Position numbers and translations under genes: made by a program. From Oscillospiraceae bacterium (GTDB lineage Bacteria > Bacillota > Clostridia > Oscillospirales > Oscillospiraceae), in NCBI GenBank assembly GCA_022795735.1, contig JAAWHG010000026.1:1-35736 (forward strand): a stretch of 35,736 nt of DNA, in the 5' to 3' direction. The first letter of the stretch is position 1. The number at the start of each line of letters is the position of its first letter. This document shows, piece by piece, positions 1 through 7,784 of this stretch. The notes below the pieces were generated by a model that saw only the letters and a program-made list of their open reading frames with translations, searched no databases and was not told where the DNA came from.

Positions 1-133
1 TGATCACCGCCTTTCCAGCCTGTGTCATTTTGCCACAAATGAACCATCAGCCAATGTGTATTTGGATGGTGAAACCACCCTTTACACAATACATCTCATT
101 TACAGCTCAGGGGGTTTTTTATCAAAAGCTTTC

Positions 134-177
134 AAAAACCGGGGCTGCCGCGATCTCTCACGACAGCCCCGGTTTTT
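134..177. terminator. Bidirectional intrinsic terminator after mscL
   Basis: A 14-bp stem (134-147 with 164-177, core ACCGGGGCTG/CAGCCCCGGT) around a 16-nt loop, flanked by A and T runs on both sides. It begins at the mscL stop codon, so it should end the parA-to-mscL transcript on the minus strand; the T run on the plus strand would also stop a rightward transcript. Positions 1-133 hold no gene I can recognise. Confidence 0.85.
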
Positions 178-623
178 TATTTCTTCAGCAAATCCCGAAT
201 TTCCATCAAAAGCTTTTCCTCGTTGCTGGGTTCCGGCTCCGGCGCTGGGCCATCCGGTTCTTCCGGCTCGGTCTTTTTGCGGCGGAAAGCATTTATCCCC
301 TTTATCAGGCAGAATACCGCGAAAGCGATGATGAGGAAGTCCAGTATGGTCGCCAGGAAGGTCCCGTAGCGAATTGCGACCTCGGTGCTGGGGTCAATCA
401 CGCCGTCCGCCCCGGCAACCGCCGCCTTCAAAATGACCTTCCAGCTCGAGAAATCAATCCCGCCGGTGAGCATGGAGATGGCGGGCATGATGACGTCGTT
501 GACCAAGGAGGTGGAAATCTTGCCGAACGCGCCGCCGATGATGACGCCGACGGCCATATCCAGCACATTGCCCCGGGAGATGAATTCCTTAAACTCGGCG
601 ACAAAGCCCTTCTTTTTTCCCAT
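177..623 (-). CDS. mscL: Large-conductance mechanosensitive channel MscL
   Basis: MscL is a homopentameric inner-membrane channel that opens under membrane tension and releases solutes during hypo-osmotic shock. The 148-residue product has the family's N-terminal FAEFKEFISRGNVLDMAVGVIIG-type helix (here starting FVAEFKEFISRGNV), TM1 with the glycine-rich gating stretch GVIIGGAFGKI, a periplasmic loop, TM2 at about 90-115 (FLATILDFLIIAFAVFCLI) and a charged cytoplasmic helix ending EEKLLMEIRDLLKK. Length is typical. I chose the ATG at 623, preceded by AGGAG seven bases upstream; a GTG at 638 is in frame but overlaps the serS stop and has no ribosome site. It is the last gene of the parA-parB-serS transcript. 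The link to segregation genes is positional only. Confidence 0.95.
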   Translation of the reverse strand: MGKKKGFVAEFKEFISRGNVLDMAVGVIIGGAFGKISTSLVNDVIMPAISMLTGGIDFSSWKVILKAAVAGADGVIDPSTEVAIRYGTFLATILDFLIIAFAVFCLIKGINAFRRKKTEPEEPDGPAPEPEPSNEEKLLMEIRDLLKK

Positions 624-634
624 TCGGCCGCTCC

Positions 635-1924
635 TCACTTCTTCTCGATCACTTCCAGCCCGCCGAGGTACTTGCGAAGCACCTCGGGCACAACAATGGA
701 GCCGTCGGCCCGCTGGTTCTGCTCCACCATCGCCGGGAAAATACGCGACGTCGCAAGGCCGGACCCGTTGAGGGTGTGGACAAACTCCGGCTTGCCGCTT
801 GCCTCCCGGCGGAAACGAATCGCGCCGCGCCGCGCCTGATAGTCCCGCGCGTTGGACACCGACGAGACCTCCTTGTAGCCGTTCATCGAGGGAATCTGGA
901 TTTCAATGTCGTAGGTCCGCGCCATGGAGGCCGAGCAGTCGCCCGCCGCCAGCTTGACGGTCCGGAAGTGGAAGCCCAGTCCCTTGACCAGGTTTTCCGC
1001 CTTGGTAACCAATTCATCAAAGGCCTCGTCCGACTTTTCGGGCAGAACGTATTGAAACATCTCCACCTTGTTAAACTGATGTCCGCGCACCATTCCCCGC
1101 TCGTCGGCCCGGTGGGAACCAGCCTCACGGCGGAAGCAGGGCGTGTAGGCAAAATATTTCTTAGGCAGGTCCGCCTCGCTCAAAATCTCATCCCGGTGCA
1201 GGGAGGCCAGCGCGGCCTCGGCGGTGGGCAGCATGTAATGGACCCGGTCGTCGGTGGGATTTTCGATCTTGTACACCTCGTCGGCGAATTTGGGGAACTG
1301 ACCCGCCACCTCGCCGCAGCGGTACTCCAGCATATGGGGCAGTATCACCATCTCGTAACCGTCCTTGAGATGCTCGTCCATAAAGTAGTTGAGCAACGCC
1401 CATTCGAGCCGCGCGCCCATGCCGGTGTACATCCAGAAGCCCGACCCGGCCAGCTTGGTCCCCCGCTCATAGTCGATCAGGCCCAAATCGGTGCACAGAT
1501 CAACATGGTGCTTGGGTTCAAAGTCGAACTGATGGGGCTCTCCATAGTACCGCAACGGCTCATTGTTCTCCTTGCCGCCCGGTTTGAGGTCGGGGTCGGG
1601 CAGATTGGGCAGTCCCAGCATCAGGGTACGGTACTCGCTCTCCAGCTCGGACAGCTTGGCGTCGTTGGCGGCGATTTTGGCCTTGAGTTCGGTCATCTGC
1701 GCGAAGATGGGCGTCACGTCCTCCCCGGCTTTTTTCCGCTGGGGAATCTCCTTGGAAACCTTATTTTGCTCCGCCTTCATCGCGTCGGTCTCCGCAATGG
1801 TGGCGCGCCGTGTGCCGTCCAGCTCCAACAGCCGGTCAATCTGCGCGTCACAGTCAACCTCCTTCGCGCGAAGGCCGGCCTTTACCCCTTCGGGGTCCTC
1901 CTTAATCCGTTTGATGTCAATCAT
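635..1924 (-). CDS. serS: Serine--tRNA ligase
   Basis: Charges tRNA-Ser (and tRNA-Sec) with serine; class II cytoplasmic synthetase, active as a dimer. The 429 residues show the N-terminal long-armed coiled coil that reaches the tRNA variable arm (about 30-105, rich in K/E/A), then the catalytic core with motif 2 (FRREAGSHRADERGMVRGHQF, near 265-285) and motif 3 (GSGLATSRIFPAMVEQNQ, near 389-406) and the usual C-terminal VPEVLRKYLGG. Length is standard. The ATG at 1924 follows AGGAGG by six bases. The gene overlaps the preceding coding region by 4 nt and its stop adjoins the mscL ribosome site, so the set is probably cotranscribed. serS next to the origin and parAB is common in Clostridia. 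Confidence 0.97.
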   Translation of the reverse strand: MIDIKRIKEDPEGVKAGLRAKEVDCDAQIDRLLELDGTRRATIAETDAMKAEQNKVSKEIPQRKKAGEDVTPIFAQMTELKAKIAANDAKLSELESEYRTLMLGLPNLPDPDLKPGGKENNEPLRYYGEPHQFDFEPKHHVDLCTDLGLIDYERGTKLAGSGFWMYTGMGARLEWALLNYFMDEHLKDGYEMVILPHMLEYRCGEVAGQFPKFADEVYKIENPTDDRVHYMLPTAEAALASLHRDEILSEADLPKKYFAYTPCFRREAGSHRADERGMVRGHQFNKVEMFQYVLPEKSDEAFDELVTKAENLVKGLGFHFRTVKLAAGDCSASMARTYDIEIQIPSMNGYKEVSSVSNARDYQARRGAIRFRREASGKPEFVHTLNGSGLATSRIFPAMVEQNQRADGSIVVPEVLRKYLGGLEVIEKK

Positions 1925-2562
1925 GATTGTCCTCCTATCTCCTCGCCGTCCGGCTCGGTCCCCTCTGTTTCGGAACCCTCGGCGTTTTCAGCATTCTCTT
2001 CCGTGTTCTCCGCCGTATCGGCGGCCAGCGCCGCCTGTAGTCTGTCATAGAGCGCTTGTCCCGCCTCGTCCAGCTCCTCGCGGTCCAGCTTGTCCAGATG
2101 GGATTCGCAGCTCTTCCGTTCGCCGTCCAGCCAGTCCTCCGCCGCCTCAAACAGCCGGCCTCCGGCGCGGGTCTGATCGGCCAGCGTCTTCTGCACGCCG
2201 GACAATTCGCTCAGCGCGTCCCGACGGGCTTTTTCGGCCTGCGCCGCTGTCTCTTCCGTCTCCCGGAGCTGGGCCTCCAGCGACTCGATCTGCCGCAGCA
2301 ACGCCTCGTTGTCCCCGGCCAGCCTTTGATTGTCCTCCTGGAGCTTACCGGCGTTTTGCAGAGCGCTGCTGTTGGCCTGACTCAGATCAGAGATGGTCTC
2401 CCGGCTGTCCCGCAGCTGAATCAGGAAAGAAAGCAGCACCAGCAGGAAGGCGACGCCGAACAGAATCGCCATATACCGCACCAGCGCGTTTTTTTTCTTA
2501 TTGGAAAGGAGCGTAAGCTCTTCCTCCGGGTCCTGGTAATCCCAGGACTGCTGCTCATTCAA
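1921..2562 (-). CDS. Membrane-anchored coiled-coil protein of unknown function
   Basis: I do not recognise a named family. The protein (213 residues from the proposed start) has a short cytoplasmic N terminus (acidic, EQQSWDYQDPEEE), one hydrophobic segment at about residues 30-50 (YMAILFGVAFLLVLLSFLI), then a long heptad-like coiled coil rich in Q, E, A and L, and a very acidic tail (repeated AEN/EGTE). A bitopic topology with the coil outside is likely. I place the start at a TTG at 2562 because AAGGAGG lies eight bases before it; a GTG at 2592, right after the parB stop, is in frame but has no Shine-Dalgarno. It sits between parB and serS and overlaps serS by 4 nt, so it is cotranscribed with the segregation genes. 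It resembles DivIC/FtsL-type proteins only in general layout. Confidence 0.75.
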   Translation of the reverse strand: MNEQQSWDYQDPEEELTLLSNKKKNALVRYMAILFGVAFLLVLLSFLIQLRDSRETISDLSQANSSALQNAGKLQEDNQRLAGDNEALLRQIESLEAQLRETEETAAQAEKARRDALSELSGVQKTLADQTRAGGRLFEAAEDWLDGERKSCESHLDKLDREELDEAGQALYDRLQAALAADTAENTEENAENAEGSETEGTEPDGEEIGGQS

Positions 2563-2592
2563 TTGTGCGTCCTCCTTGCGTTTTCTTACCAC

Positions 2593-3471
2593 TCAGAAAC
2601 CTTCTGTGCGCTTTAACTCGTGCTGCAACTGCTCCAACAACTTTTGCAAATCGTCCGGCCCGTAAAATTCCAACTCCAGCCGTCCCTTTCGCTGGCCGTT
2701 GACGATGCGGACGCCGCGTCCGAGGGAACTGGACAGGGACTTTTCGCACTCGGCGATGTAGTCCACCTCCAGTCCCTTTTTGACCGGCTCGGGCGCAGGC
2801 TCCTTTAAAAGGGCCTTGCACAACGCCTCGGTCTGCCGCACCGACAGCTCGCCGCGCACAATCCGCTCCGCCGCGTCCCGCTGCCGCTGCTCGTCTGGCA
2901 GCGATAGCAGCGCCCTCGCGTGGCCCGGCGTGATGGTCCCGTCGGCCAGCAAATCGAGCAGCTCTTCGGGCAGGGAGAGAAGGCGCAGCGCGTTGGCGAC
3001 GGCGGGGCGGGATTTCCCCACCGACGCGGCGATCTGCTCCTGGGTCATGCCATACTCGTCCAGCAGCCGTTTGTATCCCTGCGCCTCTTCCACGGGGTCC
3101 AGATCCTGCCGCTGGAGATTTTCAATCAAAGCCAGCTCCGCCGTGGTCCGGTCGTCGGCCTCCACAATCACAGCCGGGACCTCGTCCAGTCCCGCCATCC
3201 GAGCGGCCCGCCACCGCCGCTCCCCGGCGACGATCTGATAATACCCATTGTCCAGCGCGCGAACCGTCAGCGGCTGTATCACGCCGTATTTGGAGATGGA
3301 GTCGGCCAGCGTTTGCAGTTCCTCAGGGTCGAAGTGCTTGCGCGGCTGAAACGGGTTGGGCTCGATCTTCTGTATCGACAGGTTGAGATTGGGCCGCTCC
3401 TGCGGCTCGTTGGGCGGCAAATCGCCAAAGAGCGCGCCCAAACCCTTTCCCAATCCTTTGTTTGCCGCCAT
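2593..3471 (-). CDS. parB: Chromosome-partitioning protein ParB (Spo0J)
   Basis: CTP-dependent clamp that loads at parS and slides onto neighbouring DNA, recruiting SMC and stimulating ParA. The 292-residue protein has the Spo0J N terminus (GLGKGLGALFGD, the ParA-activating peptide), the ParB-N/CTPase domain with NPFQPRKHFD and GERRWRAARMAGLDEVPAVIVE (about residues 37-105), the LIENLQRQDLDPVEEAQGY signature, and the HTH DNA-binding region (MTQEQIAASVGKSRPAVANALRLLSLP, about 138-165), then a dimerisation tail. The ATG at 3471 is seven bases from AGGAGG and overlaps the parA stop (TGATG). Two parS palindromes at 4260 and 5767 are its expected targets, so it may also affect the genes around them. 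Confidence 0.97.
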   Translation of the reverse strand: MAANKGLGKGLGALFGDLPPNEPQERPNLNLSIQKIEPNPFQPRKHFDPEELQTLADSISKYGVIQPLTVRALDNGYYQIVAGERRWRAARMAGLDEVPAVIVEADDRTTAELALIENLQRQDLDPVEEAQGYKRLLDEYGMTQEQIAASVGKSRPAVANALRLLSLPEELLDLLADGTITPGHARALLSLPDEQRQRDAAERIVRGELSVRQTEALCKALLKEPAPEPVKKGLEVDYIAECEKSLSSSLGRGVRIVNGQRKGRLELEFYGPDDLQKLLEQLQHELKRTEGF

Positions 3472-4232
3472 CAAATCCCCTCCTTTTTCAGAATTTCTGC
3501 GGCGAGCTTATAGTAGCTCTCCGCCCCCTTGCTCTGCTTGTCGTAGGCCAGTACGGGCAGCCCGTGGCTCGGTGCCTCCGACAGTCGGATGTTGCGGGGG
3601 ATGACCGACGAAAAGACCTTCTCCGGAAAAAAGCGCCGGACCTCCTCCGACACCTGCACCGCCAGGTTGGTCCGCCCATCGAACATCGTCAGCAACACCC
3701 CGAAGATTTCCAACTTAGGATTCATCGCCCGCTTCACCGCGCGAAGGGTGGTCATCAAGTCCCGCAGTCCCTCCAACGCATAGTATTCGCACTGAACGGG
3801 GATTAAAATCTTGTCAGCGGCACAAAGGGCGTTGAGCGTTAGCAGTTCCAGCGACGGCGGACAGTCAACCAGAATGCAGTCATAGTCGTCCCGCACCTTG
3901 TCGAGGGCCTGCTTGAGCCGGAACTCCCGCTTTTCCAACGCCACCAGCTCTACCCCCGCGCCTGAGAGGGCGGCCGACGAGGGAATCACATCCCCATACT
4001 CCGTTGTGACCACGGCGGCCTTGGGGTCGGCGTCGTTGATGATAATATCATAACTGCTGAGCCGTATCCCGTTTTTCACTACGCCCATGCCGGAGGTGGC
4101 GTTTGCCTGGGGATCAAAGTCGCACAGCAGAACCTTTTTCTTGCTCTGCTTCAGGGCGGCGGTCAGGTTGACGGCGGTTGTGGTCTTGCCTACGCCGCCC
4201 TTTTGATTAACAATTGATATAATGGTTCCCAT
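3471..4232 (-). CDS. parA: Chromosome-partitioning ATPase ParA (Soj)
   Basis: Deviant Walker-A ATPase that binds DNA non-specifically as an ATP dimer, moves ParB-parS complexes and, in Bacillus, also controls DnaA. The 253 residues begin MGTIISIVNQKGGVGKTTT, with the deviant P-loop KGGVGKT at 11-17, Walker A' DFDPQANAT near 40 and Walker B ILVDCPPSLELLTLNAL near 120; length equals chromosomal Soj. The ATG at 4232 has only a modest ribosome site (GAGGTG). parS lies 28 bases upstream, between this gene and the SLH/CHAP gene, so autorepression through ParB spreading is plausible. It starts the par-serS-mscL operon; I could not identify a convincing promoter. Confidence 0.97.
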   Translation of the reverse strand: MGTIISIVNQKGGVGKTTTAVNLTAALKQSKKKVLLCDFDPQANATSGMGVVKNGIRLSSYDIIINDADPKAAVVTTEYGDVIPSSAALSGAGVELVALEKREFRLKQALDKVRDDYDCILVDCPPSLELLTLNALCAADKILIPVQCEYYALEGLRDLMTTLRAVKRAMNPKLEIFGVLLTMFDGRTNLAVQVSEEVRRFFPEKVFSSVIPRNIRLSEAPSHGLPVLAYDKQSKGAESYYKLAAEILKKEGI

Positions 4233-4259
4233 GTGCCCCGCACCTCTAATCTCTCATTA

Positions 4260-4275
4260 TGTTTCACGTGAAACA
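4260..4275. promoter_or_regulatory. parS centromere site 1
   Basis: TGTTTCACGTGAAACA, a perfect 16-bp palindrome matching the Bacillus-type parS consensus, 28 bases upstream of the parA start and 8 bases downstream of the SLH/CHAP stop codon. Confidence 0.95.
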
Positions 4276-4283
4276 TTCTATTC

Positions 4284-5744
4284 CTATTCTATCACTTCAC
4301 GCACCGCCGGACCCGCAAAGAAGGGCCGGTCCAGATGGTTAAACCCGTTCAACCGCTCCTCCGCGTACCAGTGGAGCGGATAGGGGTTGCTGTCCGAATC
4401 AACGCGGGGAATGTACGTAATGCCGCGCCAGGTGTGGCCGCTGTCCGCCATGCTCACCCAAATCCCCCCTGCGTCAACCGCTTCCACGTAGGCCACATGC
4501 CCATACGCGCCGCAGGACCAGGAGATCACCGAGTTGGGGGCCGGCTGCAAATCGCTGGCGAAGTAATCAGAGAGCCCGGCATAATAGCTCTTGCCGTGTC
4601 CAAAGTTGTCCTCCCCGTCGCAAAGCTCCTTGAGGTCCTTGCCAAAGGCTTCCTCAATGTACTGAGCCGCACGGCCCCACACCCACCACGTACACTGCCA
4701 TGGTTCCTTGCCCGAGTCCTCGGCAGCCTCGTGCCAACTGTCCTGGCGAACCAGTCCACCGGCCTGTAGGGAGTACCCATAGTATTGCTGCGTACCGTCA
4801 AGCGTGGTTCCCTCGTCCACCTGATTGTTTTTATTGAAGCGGTTGGTAACGACGTTCCAGCAGTCATGAATGCCCTTTGCCCCATAGTTGGTCAAATGCT
4901 TTTTGTCGCCGTCAATTGTTTCCCCAAAGGGCGCGATGTTTGCCGGGAGGTTTTCATAGATGATGCGGCTGTTGAGCTCCAACACCGCCTCCTCGGTCAC
5001 TTGCGAAAGGCTGGCGAGGGGGAAATCCTCCGCGTAACGATACGTCCACCCCTTCGCATCGGTGGAAATCGCCGCCGCACCGTCCGCCGTCACAGAATCT
5101 GGAACCTGCCCCAGCTGTTGGGGCGCAAGTTTTCGGTAATTGCCGATCATCCGTGTTACCTCCTCCCGGGAGGCCGTCGCGTAGGGATCAAAACGCCCAT
5201 CTGCCCGCCCCTGCACAACGCCGCCGTCCTGACAGGCGGCAACAGCGAGCCGTTCCTCGCCAATCAGCCGTCCCATGTCCACAAAGGTGGACGCCGCATC
5301 GCTGTTCAACCGCTTCGCGCCGCTATAACGGTCATACCGGGAGAGCGCCAGACATATTTCCACCCGCGTAATGGGCGAGCGCGCGCCAAAGCTGTCCCTG
5401 TCCTGACAGGTGGTAAGCCCGGAGGTCAGGGCCCAAACCACCGACCCAGTATACCACTGTCCCTGCGGCACATCCTTGAGGTTGGTTGCCTGGTCATTGT
5501 TTACCGGCGCGTCGTCCATACGCGCCAACGCCGTATAGAACATCGCCCGAGACATCACTTCGCCCGACGCAAAATTGCCCGGCCTCATTTCACCGGACAA
5601 ACCGCGATTGACTAAATCATGCACCGCGGGCGGAACCAAATCCTGTTTTCCCGCCCCGTCAACCGAGGCAACGGGAACGGACAACGCAAAGGTCAGCGCG
5701 GCGGCGATAGGCAGGACGAAATGACGCTTGCTTACATGACGCAT
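4284..5744 (-). CDS. Secreted SLH-domain protein with C-terminal CHAP amidase/peptidase domain
   Basis: Probably an exported peptidoglycan-acting enzyme held to the cell wall by SLH repeats. The 486-residue product starts MRHVSKRHFVLPIAAALTFALS, a clear signal peptide; next come three SLH-like repeats (about 35-205, with VVQGRADGRFDPYATASREEVTRMI-type motifs), a linker, and a CHAP domain (about 365-460) with its Cys in WQCTWWVWGRAAQY and His in AYGHVAYVEAV. I chose the ATG at 5744, preceded by GGAAG; the frame is open further upstream, but that part merely reads through a parS site. A promoter (TTGCAG-17-TATAAT) lies at 5820-5848. One parS lies in its leader and another just after its stop, so ParB loading could influence expression. 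A second protein with the two domains in reverse order is at 21.05 kb. Confidence 0.85.
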   Translation of the reverse strand: MRHVSKRHFVLPIAAALTFALSVPVASVDGAGKQDLVPPAVHDLVNRGLSGEMRPGNFASGEVMSRAMFYTALARMDDAPVNNDQATNLKDVPQGQWYTGSVVWALTSGLTTCQDRDSFGARSPITRVEICLALSRYDRYSGAKRLNSDAASTFVDMGRLIGEERLAVAACQDGGVVQGRADGRFDPYATASREEVTRMIGNYRKLAPQQLGQVPDSVTADGAAAISTDAKGWTYRYAEDFPLASLSQVTEEAVLELNSRIIYENLPANIAPFGETIDGDKKHLTNYGAKGIHDCWNVVTNRFNKNNQVDEGTTLDGTQQYYGYSLQAGGLVRQDSWHEAAEDSGKEPWQCTWWVWGRAAQYIEEAFGKDLKELCDGEDNFGHGKSYYAGLSDYFASDLQPAPNSVISWSCGAYGHVAYVEAVDAGGIWVSMADSGHTWRGITYIPRVDSDSNPYPLHWYAEERLNGFNHLDRPFFAGPAVREVIE

Positions 5745-5766
5745 AGGATCACTTCCATGTGTTTTT

Positions 5767-5782
5767 TGTTTCACGTGAAACA
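5767..5782. promoter_or_regulatory. parS centromere site 2
   Basis: A second identical copy of TGTTTCACGTGAAACA, 23 bases upstream of the SLH/CHAP start codon and inside its predicted 5' untranslated region. No further copy was seen in the window. Confidence 0.95.
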
Positions 5783-5819
5783 ATCGAATCATCATTGTTC
5801 CGCAATCGTGTCGAAGCCT

Positions 5820-5848
5820 ATTATAATACATTATAGGGAAAGCTGCAA
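5820..5848 (-). promoter_or_regulatory. SigA-type promoter of the SLH/CHAP gene
   Basis: Minus strand: TTGCAG (5843-5848), 17-bp spacer, TATAAT (5820-5825). Predicted transcript start is near 5813, so parS site 2 is transcribed. Confidence 0.7.
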
Positions 5849-5910
5849 GTGTAGATTTGCACATTTTAGGAGAAATCGAGAATAAACGGAGAATCAAACC
5901 GCTACCGGCA

Positions 5911-5963
5911 CATACAAAAAACACAGCGCCCCGCAATCCTTGCTCCGGATTACAGGGCGCTGT
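5911..5963 (-). terminator. Intrinsic terminator downstream of lexA
   Basis: Stem ACAGCGCCC (5923-5931) with GGGCGCTGT (5955-5963), extended by an inner AATCC/GGATT pairing; on the minus strand it is followed by a TTTTTTG run. It lies about 75 bases after the lexA stop. The rest of 5783-6037 (293 bases between genes, including parS and the promoter) shows nothing else. Confidence 0.75.
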
Positions 5964-6037
5964 TCCAGCACAATTCACAATACAGCACACAATAGCTTTT
6001 CCCTCATGGAACGCTCCGTTATCAAAAAACCAGTATA

Positions 6038-6619
6038 TTAATACTCACGCATCAAAGCCTTGACCTTGCCCAGAATCCGCGCATAACGCCCGTCAATGGG
6101 TGAAAAGGCGTCGTTCTCGGGCAAGAGCCACACCTCTCCCTCATTACGGTAAAACCGCTTGATGGTGGCCTCGTCGTCCAGCAATGCCAACACAATGTCG
6201 CCGTTGGACGCCACGTTTTGCGGACGAATCACCACCAGATCGCCGTCAAAGATTCCCGCGCCAATCATGGACTCACCCCGCACCCGAAGCGCAAAACAGT
6301 CCTCCTCCCCTTCCCAGGGGAGATACCCGTCGATATTCTCCACAGCCAAAATGGGAAGCCCAGCCGTGACAATTCCCACAATGGGAATCCGCCCCCCATC
6401 TGCCCGTTCCAGGGGAACGGTAACCGTGCGGTTTTTATTGTCCTCCATTTCAATCAGGCCGCGCCGCTTTAGCTGGCTCAGATGATAATGCACTGACGAC
6501 GTGGACCGCAGGCCGACGGCAGCGCAGATTTCCCTCACCGACGGCGCGTACCCGTTCTCTGAAAGAAACTGCCGCAGGTATTCCAATATCTCAGCTTGCT
6601 TGTTACTGGTTCGGGGCAT
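6038..6619 (-). CDS. lexA: SOS repressor LexA
   Basis: Represses DNA-damage genes until RecA filaments trigger its self-cleavage. The 193 residues contain an N-terminal winged HTH (about 1-65, APSVREICAAVGLRSTSSVHYHLSQL) and a C-terminal S24 protease domain with the scissile Ala87-Gly88 (IVTAGLP), catalytic Ser117 (RGESMIGAG) and Lys154 (ATIKRFYR). The ATG at 6619 has AGGAGG upstream. Its own promoter (6640-6668) is overlapped at the -35 by a palindromic SOS-type box, so it is probably autoregulated. It lies downstream of the DHHW gene on the same strand, but the dedicated promoter argues for separate control. Confidence 0.97.
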   Translation of the reverse strand: MPRTSNKQAEILEYLRQFLSENGYAPSVREICAAVGLRSTSSVHYHLSQLKRRGLIEMEDNKNRTVTVPLERADGGRIPIVGIVTAGLPILAVENIDGYLPWEGEEDCFALRVRGESMIGAGIFDGDLVVIRPQNVASNGDIVLALLDDEATIKRFYRNEGEVWLLPENDAFSPIDGRYARILGKVKALMREY

Positions 6620-6639
6620 AAGAAATCCCTCCTGTGACC

Positions 6640-6668
6640 ACTATAGCACAGGAGGGGCAAAAAAGCAA
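6640..6668 (-). promoter_or_regulatory. lexA promoter
   Basis: Minus strand: TTGCTT (6663-6668), 17-bp spacer, TATAGT (6640-6645). The last two bases of the SOS box form the start of the -35 element. Confidence 0.75.
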
Positions 6669-6678
6669 ACATTTGTTT
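6667..6678. promoter_or_regulatory. Candidate LexA operator (SOS box)
   Basis: AAACATTTGTTT is a palindrome apart from its centre and fits the Gram-positive pattern GAACnnnnGTTC with G/C changed to A/T at the outer positions. It lies 48 bases upstream of lexA, touching the -35 element and the stop codon of the preceding gene. Assignment rests on position and symmetry. Confidence 0.65.
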
Positions 6679-7769
6679 TATTTCAGCAGCATGCCCGAAT
6701 TGAGCAAACTTGTGGAGTACAGGAAAAGAACGTCCTGTCCATGAAAGTCCACAAACTGGTCCAGCAGACCGCTCGCGACATAACGGAGATCCACCAGCGT
6801 CACCCTGCGGTACCCCTCCAACAGCAGCGGGGCCAGCGAGCTGCCAAAGGAGTCCCGGAAGAGGATCAACTCCCTGTCGGTTTTGGCCAACGGGCTCTCA
6901 ATGGTCAAAACCGACTGCGGTCCCGCGCAAAACACGTCATAGCCGTCCATACCCCCAAACCGGTCCAGGGTGTAGACGGGCTGTTCGCCCTCCAATTCCG
7001 GACCGGTCATCCGCGCGACGTCAATAGCGCCGCTGCGCAGATAAGAGAGCACGTCGGGCTCGACGTCCACCGCCGCCTGCCCGCAGTAGACGCCGTAAAA
7101 GGGCGCAAGCTCCTCCCGCGCAAAGCCCGTCTCGGGGGAAAGGTCCACCTCCAGATCAAAGCTGTCGGCCAGCGCCTGCGCCACCGGCAAAAGCCGCTCC
7201 TGCCGCCAGTGGGAATCGGTGCGGTAATAATCCTCCAATTGCAGACAACCGCTCAGGTCCACACGCGGCGCGGCGACCGTTTCGTCCAGCAGCGCAAACA
7301 TCCGCCCATAGTCCAAATGCGGCGCATCGCCGGCCATGAAATAATTCTTGTCGGGGATGACGGCAAACCTGACGTTGGAACCGGCAAGATAGGTCTCCAT
7401 CACCCAATTGATTTTCCCGGCGGCGTGCGCGACCTGCTTCTCCGCCAAGGGGTACTCCAACCGGCTGACGGCGTCCCCCCTGCGATACACGCCGTTGCTG
7501 TCCCGCTGCCGGAGAAGGTCAAACCGCAGTCTCGCCTGAACGGCGCGCCAGCCGTCCCGCCCCGGAAACTGGTCGAGAAAATAGGTCTCCAAATGTTTGG
7601 CGAAAGCCCCCGACAAAAACGAACCGGCGGAAAACGAGGGCCGCTGTTCCAGACGCCTGCGCTCGGCGCGGGAAACCGCCCGGTCCGGCAAAATCCAGAT
7701 GAGCACGGCCAGCCCGAACAAATACAGCAAAACCGTACCGGCAAGAGCGGCGGCCTTTGTCTTCTTCAT
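6678..7769 (-). CDS. DHHW-family (AlgJ/AlgX-like) membrane-anchored protein, probable O-acylation factor
   Basis: These proteins work with MBOAT acyltransferases in adding acyl groups to exported polymers. The 363 residues start with a transmembrane anchor (about 8-28, ALAGTVLLYLFGLAVLIWIL), then PFAM-DHHW features: QFPGRDGWR, an IPDKNYF segment, the name-giving motif as YRTDSHW (near 184-190) and a C-terminal FRDSFGSSL (near 303-311), the probable nucleophile block of an SGNH-like fold. Asp and His of DSHW would complete the active site. It starts 15 bases after the MBOAT stop with GGGAGGG before the ATG, so both are cotranscribed. The substrate (teichoic acid, peptidoglycan or polysaccharide) cannot be read from the sequence. 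Confidence 0.85.
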   Translation of the reverse strand: MKKTKAAALAGTVLLYLFGLAVLIWILPDRAVSRAERRRLEQRPSFSAGSFLSGAFAKHLETYFLDQFPGRDGWRAVQARLRFDLLRQRDSNGVYRRGDAVSRLEYPLAEKQVAHAAGKINWVMETYLAGSNVRFAVIPDKNYFMAGDAPHLDYGRMFALLDETVAAPRVDLSGCLQLEDYYRTDSHWRQERLLPVAQALADSFDLEVDLSPETGFAREELAPFYGVYCGQAAVDVEPDVLSYLRSGAIDVARMTGPELEGEQPVYTLDRFGGMDGYDVFCAGPQSVLTIESPLAKTDRELILFRDSFGSSLAPLLLEGYRRVTLVDLRYVASGLLDQFVDFHGQDVLFLYSTSLLNSGMLLK

Positions 7770-7784
7770 TTCAACCGCCCTCCC

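Noticed and set aside
776..2050. Long plus-strand open frame opposite serS
   Set aside because: It is antisense to a complete serS with intact class II motifs; GC-rich codon structure leaves the opposite strand open. Similar mirrors opposite ygfK (12433-14376), MBOAT/DHHW (6501-8105, 8115-9236), pfk (22281-23414), dnaA (25223-26458) and gyrA were dismissed for the same reason.
5745..5990. N-terminal extension of the SLH/CHAP gene
   Set aside because: The upstream in-frame stretch encodes the parS palindrome and the promoter, and the signal peptide and ribosome site fit the ATG at 5744.
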